From: Sphingobium amiense
GTDB lineage: Bacteria > Pseudomonadota > Alphaproteobacteria > Sphingomonadales > Sphingomonadaceae
Direction of reading: 5' to 3'
DNA length: 64,000 nt
Assembly: GCF_003967075.1 (NCBI RefSeq)
Contig: NZ_AP018664.1
Coordinates: forward strand, 2,852,001-2,916,000
Shown one piece after another: positions 34,462-43,965 of the stretch. The notes under the pieces were generated by a model. That model searched no databases. It had not been told where the DNA came from and worked only from the letters and a program-made list of their open reading frames with translations. Each line of letters starts with the position of its first letter. The stretch's first letter is position 1. The translations under genes were made by a program, and so were the position numbers.

Positions 34462-35030
34462 AGCGCGGCCTGCCAGTCGCGGACAGCGTCGACCGGCCAT
34501 GTCAGCATCAGGATATTGAGCGTCAGATTGTCGCGGATGACCGCGAGCGCGAGCAGTTCCAGAAAGATCGCGGTGCCAACAGTCAGCCATGTCGGCGCAC
34601 GGGCGGCGAACAGAAAGCCGACCGTCATCATGCCGATGTCGCTCATCGAGTTGAGGATCGTATCGCCCGAATAGCCGAGCGCGATGGTGGCGGTGCGATA
34701 GCGGTCGATGATGAGCGGGGAATTTTCCAGCAGTTCCCATGCGGCCTCCACCGCGACCGCCGCCGCCAGCCTGACACCCACGGGATGTCGCCGCAGCAGC
34801 AGGAAGGCTGCTCCGTAGAACAGGAAGCCGTGGATGATGTGGCTGAGGCTGTACCAGTCGGCAATATGCTGGCTGTTGCCGCTGTCGAGCGCGCCATGCC
34901 ACAGCTCGATCCGGCCACAGGTGCAGATGGGCGGGCGGTGCATGAGGAACAGCAGCGCGCAGGCCGCCGCTGCGATAGCGGCCGCCAGCAGATAGCCGCG
35001 CCGGTTCCTCCGTCTGTTGCTCCTGCTCAT
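34458..35030 (-). CDS. DUF2585 (UPF0314) family membrane protein
   Basis: ATG 35030 gives 190 residues. The sequence [20 protein letters not shown], then [18 protein letters not shown], is the family signature. [20 protein letters not shown] and [14 protein letters not shown] follow. It has about five transmembrane segments. Its function is unknown. The gene faces gmk head to head with only 49 bp between starts. Confidence 0.88.
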   Translation of the reverse strand: MSRSNRRRNRRGYLLAAAIAAAACALLFLMHRPPICTCGRIELWHGALDSGNSQHIADWYSLSHIIHGFLFYGAAFLLLRRHPVGVRLAAAVAVEAAWELLENSPLIIDRYRTATIALGYSGDTILNSMSDIGMMTVGFLFAARAPTWLTVGTAIFLELLALAVIRDNLTLNILMLTWPVDAVRDWQAAL

Positions 35031-35079
35031 CGTGGCTCCCCCCTCTTGCAAAAATCCGTCCTTGGCGGCACTAGCGGCC

Positions 35080-35745
35080 ATGGCCGACAGCATCCAGAAC
35101 CAGACGCCCGACTTCAAGCGCCGGGGCGTGCTCTTTGTCCTTTCCTCGCCCTCGGGCGCGGGCAAGTCCACTATCGCGCGCAAATTGCTGGCGGCCGAGC
35201 CGGACCTGTCCATGTCGGTGTCCGCCACCACGCGGCCGATGCGCCCCGGTGAGGTGGACGGCAAGGATTATCGCTTCGTCGATCTGGAAGAGTTCCGTCG
35301 CATGGCGAACGAGCATGAGTTTCTGGAATGGGCGCATGTTTTCGGACAGCGTTACGGCACGCCCCGCGCGCCTGTGGAAGCGATGCTGAAGTCGGGCAAG
35401 GACGTGCTGTTCGACATCGACTGGCAGGGGGCGCAGCAGTTGCACCAGATCGCGGGCGGGGACGTGGTGCGCATCTTCATCCTGCCGCCGTCGATGGAGG
35501 AGCTGGAACGGCGCCTGCGCGGACGCGCGACCGACAGCAACGAAGTCATCGAAGGCCGCATGGAGCGCGCGGCGGGCGAAATCGCGCACTGGGACGGCTA
35601 TGACTATGTGCTTTGCAATGTCGATGCCGACGATTGCTTCGCGCGGGTGCAGACCATCCTCCACGCCGAACGCATGAAGCGCAGCCGGCAGACCGGCCTT
35701 ATCGGCTTCATCCGCAAGCTGAGCCGCTACCACCAGGACGACTGA
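35080..35745 (+). CDS. gmk: Guanylate kinase
   Basis: ATG 35080 gives 221 residues. The P-loop is [17 protein letters not shown]. It is followed by [20 protein letters not shown], the GMP-binding Glu/Tyr region [15 protein letters not shown], and [13 protein letters not shown]. The enzyme phosphorylates GMP to GDP with ATP. It is of standard length and intact. Confidence 0.97.
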   Translation: MADSIQNQTPDFKRRGVLFVLSSPSGAGKSTIARKLLAAEPDLSMSVSATTRPMRPGEVDGKDYRFVDLEEFRRMANEHEFLEWAHVFGQRYGTPRAPVEAMLKSGKDVLFDIDWQGAQQLHQIAGGDVVRIFILPPSMEELERRLRGRATDSNEVIEGRMERAAGEIAHWDGYDYVLCNVDADDCFARVQTILHAERMKRSRQTGLIGFIRKLSRYHQDD

Positions 35746-35752
35746 TCGGCGG

Positions 35753-36811
35753 TCAGCCTTCGAACCCGGCGGGATCGCCCCAGTCGGGGTGAGTCCACGC
35801 CATTGCGCGGAACAGCGTGCCCATCTGATCCGGATCGGTCAGGCGGCGAACGGCGGCCTCTACTTCGGCGGCGCGCTCCGGCGCGGTGCGGGCCAGTTGT
35901 TCGGCGCGCGCCTCTATCCCCAGTTGCCGCAGAAATTCACCCTGCCCCACCGTGCCATAGACGCGCAGCCCGGCCTGGAGCGCCATGTTCTTCAGCACCG
36001 TGAAATCGACATGGGCGGTCAGGTCCACCTCCCCCGGATCGGCAAAGGGGTCCGCGAACCCGTGGTCCCTCACCGCCTGCACCGTGTCGCCGAAAGCCGG
36101 ACCTTCATAGCCATAGTCGACGATGATCGCCGCCCCGCCCTGCCGCGCAATGCGGTTGGCGAGTGCGAAGGCGACGCTGGCGCCCGCGAGCGGCGTTTCG
36201 ATGATCGCGCCATCCTCCGCCTGCGCGGCAATGGGCGGCAGGCCCGATTCGATGCGGCGATAGCCCGCAACGGGAATGAAGCGCCCGTCCTCCGCACGTG
36301 GCACCACAACGCGCTCGCGCCATTCATCGCCAACGCGGATCGACTGGCGCACGGGCAGGGCGTCGAAAAACTCGTTCGCGACGACCAGCAGCGGACCATG
36401 ATCGGGCAGGCTCTCGACCGTGTCATGATGGATCGCGGTGGGCAGCATGGCGCTCTGGCGGCCGCGCAGGACGGGGCTGGTTTCCACCAGATGCATGCGC
36501 GGCGCGAAGGCGGCGCGCTCCATCGACCGCGCCGCGTCGGACGCCAGCGTCCCGCGTCCCGGCCCCAGTTCGACATAATAGGCGTCGGGCCGACGCCCCG
36601 ACCGCATCCAGACATCCGCGAGCGCAAGGCCGATCAGTTCGCCGAACATCTGGCTGATTTCCGGCGCGGTCGTGAAATCGCCGTCCGCGCCCAGCGGATC
36701 GCGCGTGGCGTAATAATGCTGGTTTGCTTCGCCCATATAATAAGCGACGGAAATCGGCCCGCCCGCCTCGATCTGGCGCGCGAGCCGCTGCCAGAGCGGC
36801 TCAGCCAACAC
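35753..36811 (-). CDS. MidA/NDUFAF7-type SAM-dependent methyltransferase
   Basis: GTG 36811 ([20 protein letters not shown]) overlaps the lgt stop and gives 352 residues. Family motifs are [35 protein letters not shown], the SAM site [18 protein letters not shown], and [12 protein letters not shown]. The mitochondrial homologue NDUFAF7 methylates an arginine of complex I subunit NDUFS2, so the bacterial form may act on the respiratory complex; that is by homology only. It shares an operon with lgt. Confidence 0.88.
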   Translation of the reverse strand: MLAEPLWQRLARQIEAGGPISVAYYMGEANQHYYATRDPLGADGDFTTAPEISQMFGELIGLALADVWMRSGRRPDAYYVELGPGRGTLASDAARSMERAAFAPRMHLVETSPVLRGRQSAMLPTAIHHDTVESLPDHGPLLVVANEFFDALPVRQSIRVGDEWRERVVVPRAEDGRFIPVAGYRRIESGLPPIAAQAEDGAIIETPLAGASVAFALANRIARQGGAAIIVDYGYEGPAFGDTVQAVRDHGFADPFADPGEVDLTAHVDFTVLKNMALQAGLRVYGTVGQGEFLRQLGIEARAEQLARTAPERAAEVEAAVRRLTDPDQMGTLFRAMAWTHPDWGDPAGFEG

Positions 36812-37682
36812 TGGCGCTGCCCGCGACCGGCTCGACCCGCTGGCGTCGGCCCCTGGCGGTGGCGATAAGGAACAGGCCGCCCGCAATCATCGGCAGACAG
36901 AGCCACTGGCCCATATGAAGGCCGGTGCGCGCGGCGAACTCCATCAACTGCGCGTCCGCTTCCCGGAAATATTCGACCGCAAAGCGGAAGCAGCCATAGC
37001 CGAGGAGGAATATGCCGACGAGCTTGCCCGGTTCGTAGCGCGCTTTGGTCCGCCAGAAGGCGTAGGCGAGGATGAGGAAGAGCAGGACGCCTTCCAGCGC
37101 GGCTTCATAAAGCTGGCTCGGGTGACGCGGGAAGGGTCCGCCGGTCGGGAAGATGATGGCCCATGGCACATCCGTTTCCTTCCCCCACAATTCGCCGTTC
37201 ACAAAATTGGCGAGGCGGCCGAAGAACAGGCCGAAGGGCACGACGCAGGCGACATAGTCGTGGATGCGCAGCCAGTTCAGCTTTTCCTTCCACCCCATAT
37301 ACAGGATGCCGAGCGACACGCCGACCGCACCGCCGTGGAAGGACATGCCGCCGTTCCAGAGCTTGAAGATGTCGAGCGGATGCGCGAGGATTTCGGGCTG
37401 GTAGAAGATGACATAAGCCAGCCGCCCGCCGATGATGATGCCGAGCGTCGCGTAGAAGATCATGTCGTCGGCATGGCGGCGCGCCATCGGCGAACCGGGC
37501 TGGGCCACCAGTTTCAGCAGATACCAGTAGCCGATGAGGATTCCCGCCAGATAGGCGAGGCTATACCATTTGATAGTGAAGAAGCCGAGGTTCAGGGCGA
37601 CGGGGTCCAGCCCCAGATCGTCGAAGCGGATGGCGCCCGAAGCGGCGGCGGCAAGGTCCAGGATCAAATTCTGATGTCCCAT
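36801..37682 (-). CDS. lgt: Prolipoprotein diacylglyceryl transferase
   Basis: ATG 37682 gives 293 residues with seven membrane segments. Conserved stretches include [47 protein letters not shown] (Lgt signature His) and [20 protein letters not shown]. The enzyme transfers diacylglycerol from phosphatidylglycerol to the lipobox cysteine of prelipoproteins, the first step of lipoprotein maturation. An in-frame ATG 15 bases upstream (37697) is possible. Confidence 0.97.
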   Translation of the reverse strand: MGHQNLILDLAAAASGAIRFDDLGLDPVALNLGFFTIKWYSLAYLAGILIGYWYLLKLVAQPGSPMARRHADDMIFYATLGIIIGGRLAYVIFYQPEILAHPLDIFKLWNGGMSFHGGAVGVSLGILYMGWKEKLNWLRIHDYVACVVPFGLFFGRLANFVNGELWGKETDVPWAIIFPTGGPFPRHPSQLYEAALEGVLLFLILAYAFWRTKARYEPGKLVGIFLLGYGCFRFAVEYFREADAQLMEFAARTGLHMGQWLCLPMIAGGLFLIATARGRRQRVEPVAGSASVG

Positions 37683-37752
37683 CGGGGTGAAGCCCAAGGG
37701 GCATAGAACAAGCTGCCGCCAAGATGAAGAGGGCGCGCCAGATTGTCGCCGA

Positions 37753-38535
37753 CTATCCCGCGCTCTGCGTCATCGCCTCCACGGTCGGGCGGTTGGACGC
37801 GTCGATCGTGCCGTCCGCCATCATCGCCTTGCCCATCGCCAGCGCTTCCTCCAGCATCCCCTCCTCGGTCGAGGTCTGGCCTGCGCCGATCAGCGCAGAA
37901 AGAAGCAGATTCTTCGCCACATTGTCCGCGGGTGCGTCAGCCACCGCCTTGCGGGACAGGGCCAGCGCCTCCGCATAATAGGGCCGCGCGCCCGACCGAT
38001 CCTGCACGCCCAGCTTCAGATTGCCGATCTGCACGAGGATGCCGGCGAGAATGGCGCGGCTGGCCGCGTCCTCCGGCTTCGCCGCGACGATGGTGCGCCA
38101 GTGCGGCAGCGATTCCTCGTAAAGCGGGATCACCTTGTCCATCTGGCCCAGCACGCCATAGGCGGCGGCGTCGGCATAGAGGGCGTTGGCGAGGAAATTC
38201 ACATTGTCGATCTTGGACGGGTCCGCTTCCACCGCCGTGCGGATCGCGGGCAGCGCCGCGTCATATCTGGCGACTGCGCCCTGATTGTCGCCCTTCTGCT
38301 GCGCCGCCTGCGCGGCGGAGAAGTCGGTAAGGGCCTTGTTGAAAGCGACAATTTCGGCGGAGGTCAGTTCGCGCGCGGCGGGGGGCGCTTCCGGGGCGGC
38401 AGCCTCCGGCGCGGGCGCGACTCCGGGTGGCGCGGCGGGCGGCGCGTCCTGCGCGAAAGCGGGCGCAGCAGCCAGAACCAGCAGCGCGGGCACAATCGAC
38501 CTGGTCAACCTGTGAGCCAAGGGGCTTCTCCTCAT
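37753..38535 (-). CDS. Exported TPR-like repeat protein
   Basis: ATG 38535 gives 260 residues with a signal peptide ([20 protein letters not shown]), a Pro/Ala-rich linker, and then helical repeats such as [20 protein letters not shown] and [20 protein letters not shown] that fit tetratricopeptide repeats. TPR proteins serve as binding scaffolds; the partner is unknown. It lies downstream of the ATP12 gene on the same strand with a 70-bp gap. Confidence 0.75.
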   Translation of the reverse strand: MRRSPLAHRLTRSIVPALLVLAAAPAFAQDAPPAAPPGVAPAPEAAAPEAPPAARELTSAEIVAFNKALTDFSAAQAAQQKGDNQGAVARYDAALPAIRTAVEADPSKIDNVNFLANALYADAAAYGVLGQMDKVIPLYEESLPHWRTIVAAKPEDAASRAILAGILVQIGNLKLGVQDRSGARPYYAEALALSRKAVADAPADNVAKNLLLSALIGAGQTSTEEGMLEEALAMGKAMMADGTIDASNRPTVEAMTQSAG

Positions 38536-38604
38536 GTCGTCGGGAACGGGCCGCGTCCTGCGCGCCCCTTTTGCCGCATAATGCATGAAGAAGCGGGCAG
38601 GTTC

Positions 38605-39309
38605 CTAGTCGTTTCGGTTGCGACACAGCGCGCAAAAGGCAGCGGCTGTCGCGAAGTCCGCGTAGCGGCGGGCGGAACGGGCAGTCGCCTCGGCATCCTC
38701 GCCCCACTGTTCCACCTGCCACGCCTCGTCGATCTCTGCGGCGCGCCAGATGCTTTCAGGGTTGTGCCCTCCCTCGACGATGGCGAGGCCACAGACGAGC
38801 GAGCCGCTGATCGTCACCAGAGTCGACAGCCCCGCCATGGTGAAGGGATCGAGCGTCAGCACCGCCGCCGCGAGACGCGAAAGGGTCTCCTCGGGTTGCG
38901 GCACGGGGATGATGCCCTGCGTTACCGCAAAGGCGACATCGTAGCGCGCCCGCGCCCATTCGAGCAGCGGATTCCATGCCGCCTCCTGCCGCGCGACCAG
39001 CGCATCGGGACCATCCGCGCGATAGCAGAGCAGGTCGCTCTGCGCGTAGCGGGCGATGGTGGCGGCAAAGGCGGCGGGATCGGTCGCGACATGGTCTATC
39101 GCCGCATTGGCGAGACCGGTCATCGCCATCGAGGCGGGATCGACGGTGTCGCCCTGCCCGCGCCACTCATCGGCGACAGCCTCCGCCAGCGCGGGCGTCG
39201 GCAGCACCAGCAGCGCGCGGGCGGGCGTGCGGACCGGGCGGGCGTCGAGCGCGATGGACCAGCCGCCCTCTGCTTTCGTGAGGGCCACCTCCTTGTAGAA
39301 GCGCTTCAT
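38605..39309 (-). CDS. ATP12-family F1-ATPase assembly chaperone
   Basis: ATG 39309 overlaps the previous stop as ATGA. The 234-residue protein begins MKRFYKEVALTKAEGGWSIA, with LDARPVRTPARALLVLPTPA, AVADEWRGQGDTVDPASM and DLLCYRADGPDALVARQEA. These are conserved in ATP12, which helps assemble the F1 alpha subunit in mitochondria and alphaproteobacteria. It lies in a chain of overlapping genes running from crcB. Confidence 0.93.
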   Translation of the reverse strand: MKRFYKEVALTKAEGGWSIALDARPVRTPARALLVLPTPALAEAVADEWRGQGDTVDPASMAMTGLANAAIDHVATDPAAFAATIARYAQSDLLCYRADGPDALVARQEAAWNPLLEWARARYDVAFAVTQGIIPVPQPEETLSRLAAAVLTLDPFTMAGLSTLVTISGSLVCGLAIVEGGHNPESIWRAAEIDEAWQVEQWGEDAEATARSARRYADFATAAAFCALCRNRND

Positions 39310-39563
39310 TCCGGCGGCCTCTTTCGGAACAGGGCGGCGAGCAGGCGCGGCACGATGACGAACTGGAACAGGCCGGTCAGCACCATGATCGTGCCGAACG
39401 CCTTGGCCTTCGTCCCCTGCACCCATGAGAAACGCTGCGCGATGGCGAGGAAGCCGAACATCACGATGAACGCGCCCGAGAGGCGGAACAGCGATATGGC
39501 GAAATGGCGCTGGCGCGCAACCCGGTCGGGATCGACCGGCGGCGAGGGAGGAAGATCGCTCAT
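39306..39563 (-). CDS. Small membrane protein, unknown
   Basis: An 85-residue protein with two transmembrane helices (FRLSGAFIVMFGFLAIAQRF and FGTIMVLTGLFQFVIVPRLL) and a proline-rich acidic N-terminus. Both ends overlap the neighbours by 4 bp (ATGA), so it is translated as part of the unit between the HAD phosphatase and the ATP12 chaperone. No family is recognised, although similar small proteins are common in sphingomonads. Confidence 0.75.
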   Translation of the reverse strand: MSDLPPSPPVDPDRVARQRHFAISLFRLSGAFIVMFGFLAIAQRFSWVQGTKAKAFGTIMVLTGLFQFVIVPRLLAALFRKRPPE

Positions 39564-40219
39564 GCCGCGCCGATATGCGCATGCAACTGTGCGCTGTCCA
39601 TCGCTACGGCCTGCGCGCCCGCTTCCACCAGTTCCGTAGGCGCGTGATAGCCCCAGCCGACGCCGATGGCGCGCGTGCCCGCCGCCAGCGCCATGGCGAT
39701 GTCGAAGCTGGTGTCCCCGATCATCACCGTCGTTTCGGGTGAGGCGCCCGCGTCCGCCATGGCGGCCAGCAGCATGGAGGGATGCGGCTTCGACGGATGC
39801 CGGTCGGCGGTCTGGAGCGTCACGAAATGATGCGCGATGTCATGATGGGCGAGGCAGAGCGCAAGACCGCGATCCGACTTTCCCGTCGCAACGCCCAGCA
39901 TCCAGCCCTCGTCGTCCAGCGCCACGATAAGATCGGCGATGCCGGGATAGAGCGGCTCCTGCACCCCCTCCGCCTTCCGCATCGCCTGAAAGGCGAGCTT
40001 GTAGCGATCAGCGAGATGATGGTGATAATCGTCCTCCGCGTCGGGCAGCAGCCGCGCTATGGCGTGCGGCAGCGACAGGCCGACGACCGAAAGGATCGCC
40101 AGTCGGTCGGGCGGCGGCAGATTCGCCTCCTCGAACGTGCGTGTCATTGCCGTGCAGATGCCATGCTGGCTGTCGACCAGCGTGCCGTCGCAGTCGAAAA
40201 CGACAAGGCGGTTCGTCAT
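39560..40219 (-). CDS. HAD-superfamily hydrolase (phosphoglycolate phosphatase-like)
   Basis: The 219-residue protein has the HAD motifs in order: LVVFDCDGTLVDSQHG (nucleophile Asp), LGVATGKSDRG (motif II), KPHPSMLL (motif III Lys) and VMIGDTSFDIAMALAAG (motif IV). The cap lies between motif I and II, as in the Gph group. It removes phosphate from a small substrate not defined by sequence. It overlaps both neighbours by 4 bp. Confidence 0.9.
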   Translation of the reverse strand: MTNRLVVFDCDGTLVDSQHGICTAMTRTFEEANLPPPDRLAILSVVGLSLPHAIARLLPDAEDDYHHHLADRYKLAFQAMRKAEGVQEPLYPGIADLIVALDDEGWMLGVATGKSDRGLALCLAHHDIAHHFVTLQTADRHPSKPHPSMLLAAMADAGASPETTVMIGDTSFDIAMALAAGTRAIGVGWGYHAPTELVEAGAQAVAMDSAQLHAHIGAA

Positions 40220-41517
40220 GCCTTGCGCGCACCACCCCGCGCGCGGCGTTCGCCCTTGCGGCCCTTGCGGATCTGCTTGGCGTGCTGGCGCGCGACCTTC
40301 TTCTCATCCTCGCGCGTGGGTGTGCGGTCGATCTCGTCGTCGAGCGGCATGTCGCCCAGCGCCAGATCGAAGCCGAGGTCGGTGAGGCTGTTGGCGAAAT
40401 GCGGGGGCAATTGCGCCGTCACGTCGACGCGCCCGCCGTCGGGATGATCGACGCGGATACGGCGGGCGTGGAGGTGCATCTTGCGGCTGATCGTGCCGCT
40501 CAGGAATGCGTCCTTCCCGCCATATTTACCGTCGCCCACGATGGGATGGCCGATGGCAGCCATGTGAACGCGGAGCTGATGGGTGCGGCCGGTATAGGGT
40601 TGAAGCTCGACCCAGGCCGCGCGGTTCCCGGCACGCTCGATCACGCGGTAGCGCGACCGGGCGGGCAGCCCTTCCTCCTGATCGACATGCATTTTTTCGC
40701 CGCCGGTGCCGGGCTGCTTGGCGATGGGCAGTTCGACCATGCCGTCCTCGATGCTCGGCACGCCCATCACCAGCGCCCAGTAGACCTTCCGGGCGGTGCG
40801 GCTGGAAAAGCTTTTGGCGAAATGGGCGGCGGCGCGGCTGGTGCGCGCGAGCAGCAGCGCGCCGGACGTGTCCTTGTCGAGCCGGTGGACCAGCTTCGGG
40901 CGGCTGTCGAGATCGTAGAGCAGCGCGTCGAGCAGCTTGTCGACATGCTCGTCGGTCTTCGTCCCGCCCTGCGTCGCGAGGCCGGGCGGCTTGTTAATGA
41001 CGATGGCCTGCGCGTCGCGATGGATCACCATCTCCTGCGCATAGGCGATCTCTTCGGGCGTCAGGTCGATGACGCGGACGCGCTTTGGCTTTTCGGCCGC
41101 TTCCGGCTTCTGCTCGGCGGGAGGGACGCGGATGGTCTGCCCTTCGGCGATGCGGTCGCCCGGCGCGGCGCGCGCGCCGTCGACGCGCAACTGGCCGGTG
41201 CGCGACCAGCGCGAAACGAGGTTGAAGCCGACATCGGGCAGATGCCGCTGAAACCAGCGGTCGAGCCGGATGCCGTCATCGTCCGCGCCGACGCGAAACT
41301 GGCGCACGTCGAGCGATACGCCCCTGGCAGGGTTCGGCTTTGCCGGAGCGGCCTTGGGCGGAGCAGCCTTGACCGCAGCAGGCTTGGCGGCGGATTTGGT
41401 GGCGGCAGGCGCGCGGGGCTTGAAGGCAGGCTTGCCATCCTTGCGCGGGCCTGCGGGCTTGCGGCCCGGCGCGCCCTTGCGCGGCGCGCTGCCTCTGGCG
41501 GGCGGGCGGCCCTTCAT
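40216..41517 (-). CDS. RluA-family 23S rRNA/tRNA pseudouridine synthase with basic N-terminal extension
   Basis: The 433-residue protein has a Lys/Ala/Pro-rich N-terminus of about 70 residues, then an S4-like domain (IRLDRWFQRHLPDVGFNLVS). The catalytic region is RPKLVHRLDKDTSGALLLAR (catalytic Asp), with YWALVMGVPSIEDGMVELPI and PYTGRTHQLRVHMAAIGHPI following. It converts uridine to pseudouridine in large-subunit rRNA, most like RluC. The tail is again basic. It overlaps crcB by 4 bp. Confidence 0.92.
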   Translation of the reverse strand: MKGRPPARGSAPRKGAPGRKPAGPRKDGKPAFKPRAPAATKSAAKPAAVKAAPPKAAPAKPNPARGVSLDVRQFRVGADDDGIRLDRWFQRHLPDVGFNLVSRWSRTGQLRVDGARAAPGDRIAEGQTIRVPPAEQKPEAAEKPKRVRVIDLTPEEIAYAQEMVIHRDAQAIVINKPPGLATQGGTKTDEHVDKLLDALLYDLDSRPKLVHRLDKDTSGALLLARTSRAAAHFAKSFSSRTARKVYWALVMGVPSIEDGMVELPIAKQPGTGGEKMHVDQEEGLPARSRYRVIERAGNRAAWVELQPYTGRTHQLRVHMAAIGHPIVGDGKYGGKDAFLSGTISRKMHLHARRIRVDHPDGGRVDVTAQLPPHFANSLTDLGFDLALGDMPLDDEIDRTPTREDEKKVARQHAKQIRKGRKGERRARGGARKA

Positions 41518-41900
41518 GCCGCGACGCTCCGCATGACGGTGAGGCCCAGTGCCAGCGCGACGACCGCGCCGATCACCGAAGCGAGCGCATAGGCGAGCGC
41601 CAGCGTCGCCTGCCCGCGCTCGATCATCAGTATCGTTTCAAGGCTGAAGGCCGAAAAGGTCGTAAATCCGCCCAGAAGACCGACGCCCAGCAGCAGGCGC
41701 ATCGGCTCGCCCGCGCCTGCTCCACCCCGCGCCAGCCATCCGGCAAGCAAGCCCATGGCGAAGCCGCCGATCAGATTGGCGGCGAAGGTGCCCCAGGGCC
41801 ACGCCACGCCCGGCGCGATCTGCCCGGCGAAGCGCCCGAGCTGATAGCGCAGCGCGGCCCCCACGGCCCCGCCGCCCATCACGAGAAACAAATTGGTCAT
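41514..41900 (-). CDS. crcB: Fluoride ion channel CrcB/Fluc
   Basis: ATG 41900 gives 128 residues with four membrane helices. Motifs are GGGAVGAALRYQLGRF, PWGTFAANLIGGFAMGLL (family Asn) and GVGLLGGFTTFSAFSLE. CrcB dimers export fluoride from the cytoplasm. No fluoride riboswitch is evident in the 56 bp to the gene upstream. It is first in a run of five overlapping genes. Confidence 0.95.
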   Translation of the reverse strand: MTNLFLVMGGGAVGAALRYQLGRFAGQIAPGVAWPWGTFAANLIGGFAMGLLAGWLARGGAGAGEPMRLLLGVGLLGGFTTFSAFSLETILMIERGQATLALAYALASVIGAVVALALGLTVMRSVAA

Positions 41901-41956
41901 GGAAGCAGCCCCTATCGCGAATCGGCGCGGGGCGAAAGGCCGCAATCCCCCGAGGG

Positions 41957-42685
41957 TCAGCGGCCCCTGTCGGCGATGATGTCCACGCTGGTGCGGCCGC
42001 CCGGCGCGTCGGTGAACAGGATGAAGTAGGCCGCGCCATCCGAGCCGCGCGTTCCGCCCAGCACATGATCGCCGCCCATCACGCGATGCTGTCCGTCATA
42101 GCCCGCGCGCCGGGCGATGGTGTAATAATAGTCCATCGCCGCCTGCCGGGGCGCTGCGGTCACGAAGCTCGCCGCGCGCAGGGTGCAGCCGTCCGTTTCT
42201 GCGCCCGCCGCTTCGGTGAGTTGCGCGCCGGGATAAGCGCCGAAGGGTTCGGGCAGGCGCGTCGCCCATTGCGCGCCATAGACGAGCTTCTTCGCGCAGC
42301 CCGCATTGCCGCTGTTCCGCGCCAGCGCACCGAGCGTGACGGTCGAATCGAGAGGTTCGGCAGTGGTCGGCGCGGGCGCGGTCAGCAGCTTGCCACCCGC
42401 AGTCTTCACTGCCTGCGCCTGGGCGGCGCGCACATCCTGCGGCAGCACCGGCGCGCCTCCGGTCGGCAGCTTGGGCGTCGTGCGCACGGCATTGCGGTCG
42501 GACTGGCCGACCAGTTGCGGGTCGACGACGATGGGATCGGCCAGCGCGCCCCTGACCGCAGGGTCCGCGCTGTTGTTCGTGAGTTGCGCGTCGAGCGCCG
42601 CAAGATTGGCGTCCTTGTCGCCCTTCCCACAGGCGGAAAGCGCCAGCAAAAGGGCCACGACCGAAACAGACCGGAAAAGCGCCAT
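41957..42685 (-). CDS. Putative lipoprotein of unknown function
   Basis: A 242-residue protein with a lipobox leader (SVSVVALLLALSACGKGDKD). The N-terminal half is low in structure; the C-terminal domain (ATRLPEPFGAYPGAQLTEAA, TDGCTLRAASFVTAAPRQAA, MDYYYTIARRAGYD) has a cysteine pair with NAGCAKK and looks folded. I do not recognise a family. It stands alone, 56 bp upstream of crcB. Confidence 0.75.
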   Translation of the reverse strand: MALFRSVSVVALLLALSACGKGDKDANLAALDAQLTNNSADPAVRGALADPIVVDPQLVGQSDRNAVRTTPKLPTGGAPVLPQDVRAAQAQAVKTAGGKLLTAPAPTTAEPLDSTVTLGALARNSGNAGCAKKLVYGAQWATRLPEPFGAYPGAQLTEAAGAETDGCTLRAASFVTAAPRQAAMDYYYTIARRAGYDGQHRVMGGDHVLGGTRGSDGAAYFILFTDAPGGRTSVDIIADRGR

Positions 42686-42844
42686 CCTTCACTCCTTCGT
42701 AAACAGGCGATGAAGAACAAGCGTTAATTTTGCGTTAGGAAATTTGGTGAATCGCAGCCTTTTTGTTGAACGCCGGTCCAGTTTCACCGCACTGGCCCGC
42801 CGCGTCGGCTTGTCCTGAACCGTCGAAGGGGCCATCTACGCCGT

Positions 42845-43066
42845 ATGTTCAACATCATGTCCATCTTCGTCGGCATCGTGACGCTGATCCTGATGATCCC
42901 GGCAGTGTTTCCGCTGCTGGGCGCGCTCAACTGGATTCTGGTGCCGATGGCGCTGTTCGGCGCATTGATCGGCCTGATCTCATCGAAGAGGAGCGGGCAG
43001 AATTTCTGCCTGCTGGTGGCCGCTTTCGGTGCTTTGCGCCTGTTTCTGGGCGGAGGCATCATCTGA
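42845..43066 (+). CDS. Small membrane protein ahead of rarD
   Basis: A 73-residue protein with two hydrophobic helices (MFNIMSIFVGIVTLILMIPA and LNWILVPMALFGALIGLISS) and a third at the end (LLVAAFGALRLFLGGGII). There is no family I can name. The stop overlaps the first codon of rarD (CTGA), indicating translational coupling. Confidence 0.75.
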   Translation: MFNIMSIFVGIVTLILMIPAVFPLLGALNWILVPMALFGALIGLISSKRSGQNFCLLVAAFGALRLFLGGGII

Positions 43067-43965
43067 CCGACGCCGATGCCGAACTGCGCAGGGGACTGAT
43101 CGCGGGTATCGCGGCCTATGGGCTGTGGGGTCTGTTGCCGCTGTTCTTCCGCATGCTCCACCATGTCAATCCGACCGAGATCGTGATGCAGCGCATCATC
43201 TGGTCGCTGCTGCTGATCGTGGCGATCCTCGCCGCGCGGGGCGGCCTTAAGGTGTTGGTGATTGCGCTGAGGGACCGGCGGATTGCCCTTCCGCTCGCTA
43301 TTTCGGCGGCGCTGATCGCGATCAACTGGCTGACCTATGTCTGGGCTGTGCATCAGGGACAGGTGGTGGCGGCGAGCCTTGGCTATTTCCTCAATCCGCT
43401 GGTCAATGTGGCGCTGGGCGTGGTGGTGCTGAAGGAAAGGCTGCGCCAGTGGCAGGTGGCGGCGATCGCGATCGCCGCGCTGGGCGTGGCGATCCTCGCG
43501 GCGTCGGCGCTGACGACTCTGTGGATCAGCCTGACCCTCGCACTCAGCTTCGCTTTCTACGGACTGGTGCGCAAGCTGACGGTCGTGGCGCCGATGACCG
43601 GGCTGGGCGTCGAAACCGCGCTGCTCGCGCCGCCTGCCCTCGCCTATCTCGTCTGGGAAGCGGGCCATGGCGGGATGGGTTTCGGGCAGGATCTGGCGAC
43701 CACCCTGCTGCTGATCGTGACGGGCGCGGTGACGACCGTGCCGCTGGTGCTGTTCGCCGTCGCGGCGCAGCGTCTGTCAATGGCCACGCTGGGGCTGCTG
43801 CAATATCTGGGGCCGACGCTCCAGTTCCTGTGCGGCGTTCTGCTGTTCGGGGAGAAGCTGAGCACCGGGCAGATGGTGAGCTTCGGCCTTATCTGGGTGG
43901 GTCTTGTCTTCTTCGCCAGCGACGGGATTGCCGTCGCCCGCCGCAGCCGGACAGCCCGCGCCTGA
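43063..43965 (+). CDS. rarD: RarD-type EamA-family transporter, probable CTG start
   Basis: The ten-helix protein begins, by comparison with the family, at LTDADAELRRGLIAGIAAYG. The codon there is CTG (43063), overlapping the previous stop as CTGA. No ATG, GTG or TTG lies near in frame; the first ATG is at 43153, after helix 1. Starting at CTG gives 300 residues. Conserved stretches are AINWLTYVWAVHQGQVVAAS, LGYFLNPLVNVALGVVVLKE and LLQYLGPTLQFLCGVLLFGE. RarD-like proteins export metabolites or drugs; the substrate is unknown. Confidence 0.85.
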   Translation: MTDADAELRRGLIAGIAAYGLWGLLPLFFRMLHHVNPTEIVMQRIIWSLLLIVAILAARGGLKVLVIALRDRRIALPLAISAALIAINWLTYVWAVHQGQVVAASLGYFLNPLVNVALGVVVLKERLRQWQVAAIAIAALGVAILAASALTTLWISLTLALSFAFYGLVRKLTVVAPMTGLGVETALLAPPALAYLVWEAGHGGMGFGQDLATTLLLIVTGAVTTVPLVLFAVAAQRLSMATLGLLQYLGPTLQFLCGVLLFGEKLSTGQMVSFGLIWVGLVFFASDGIAVARRSRTARA

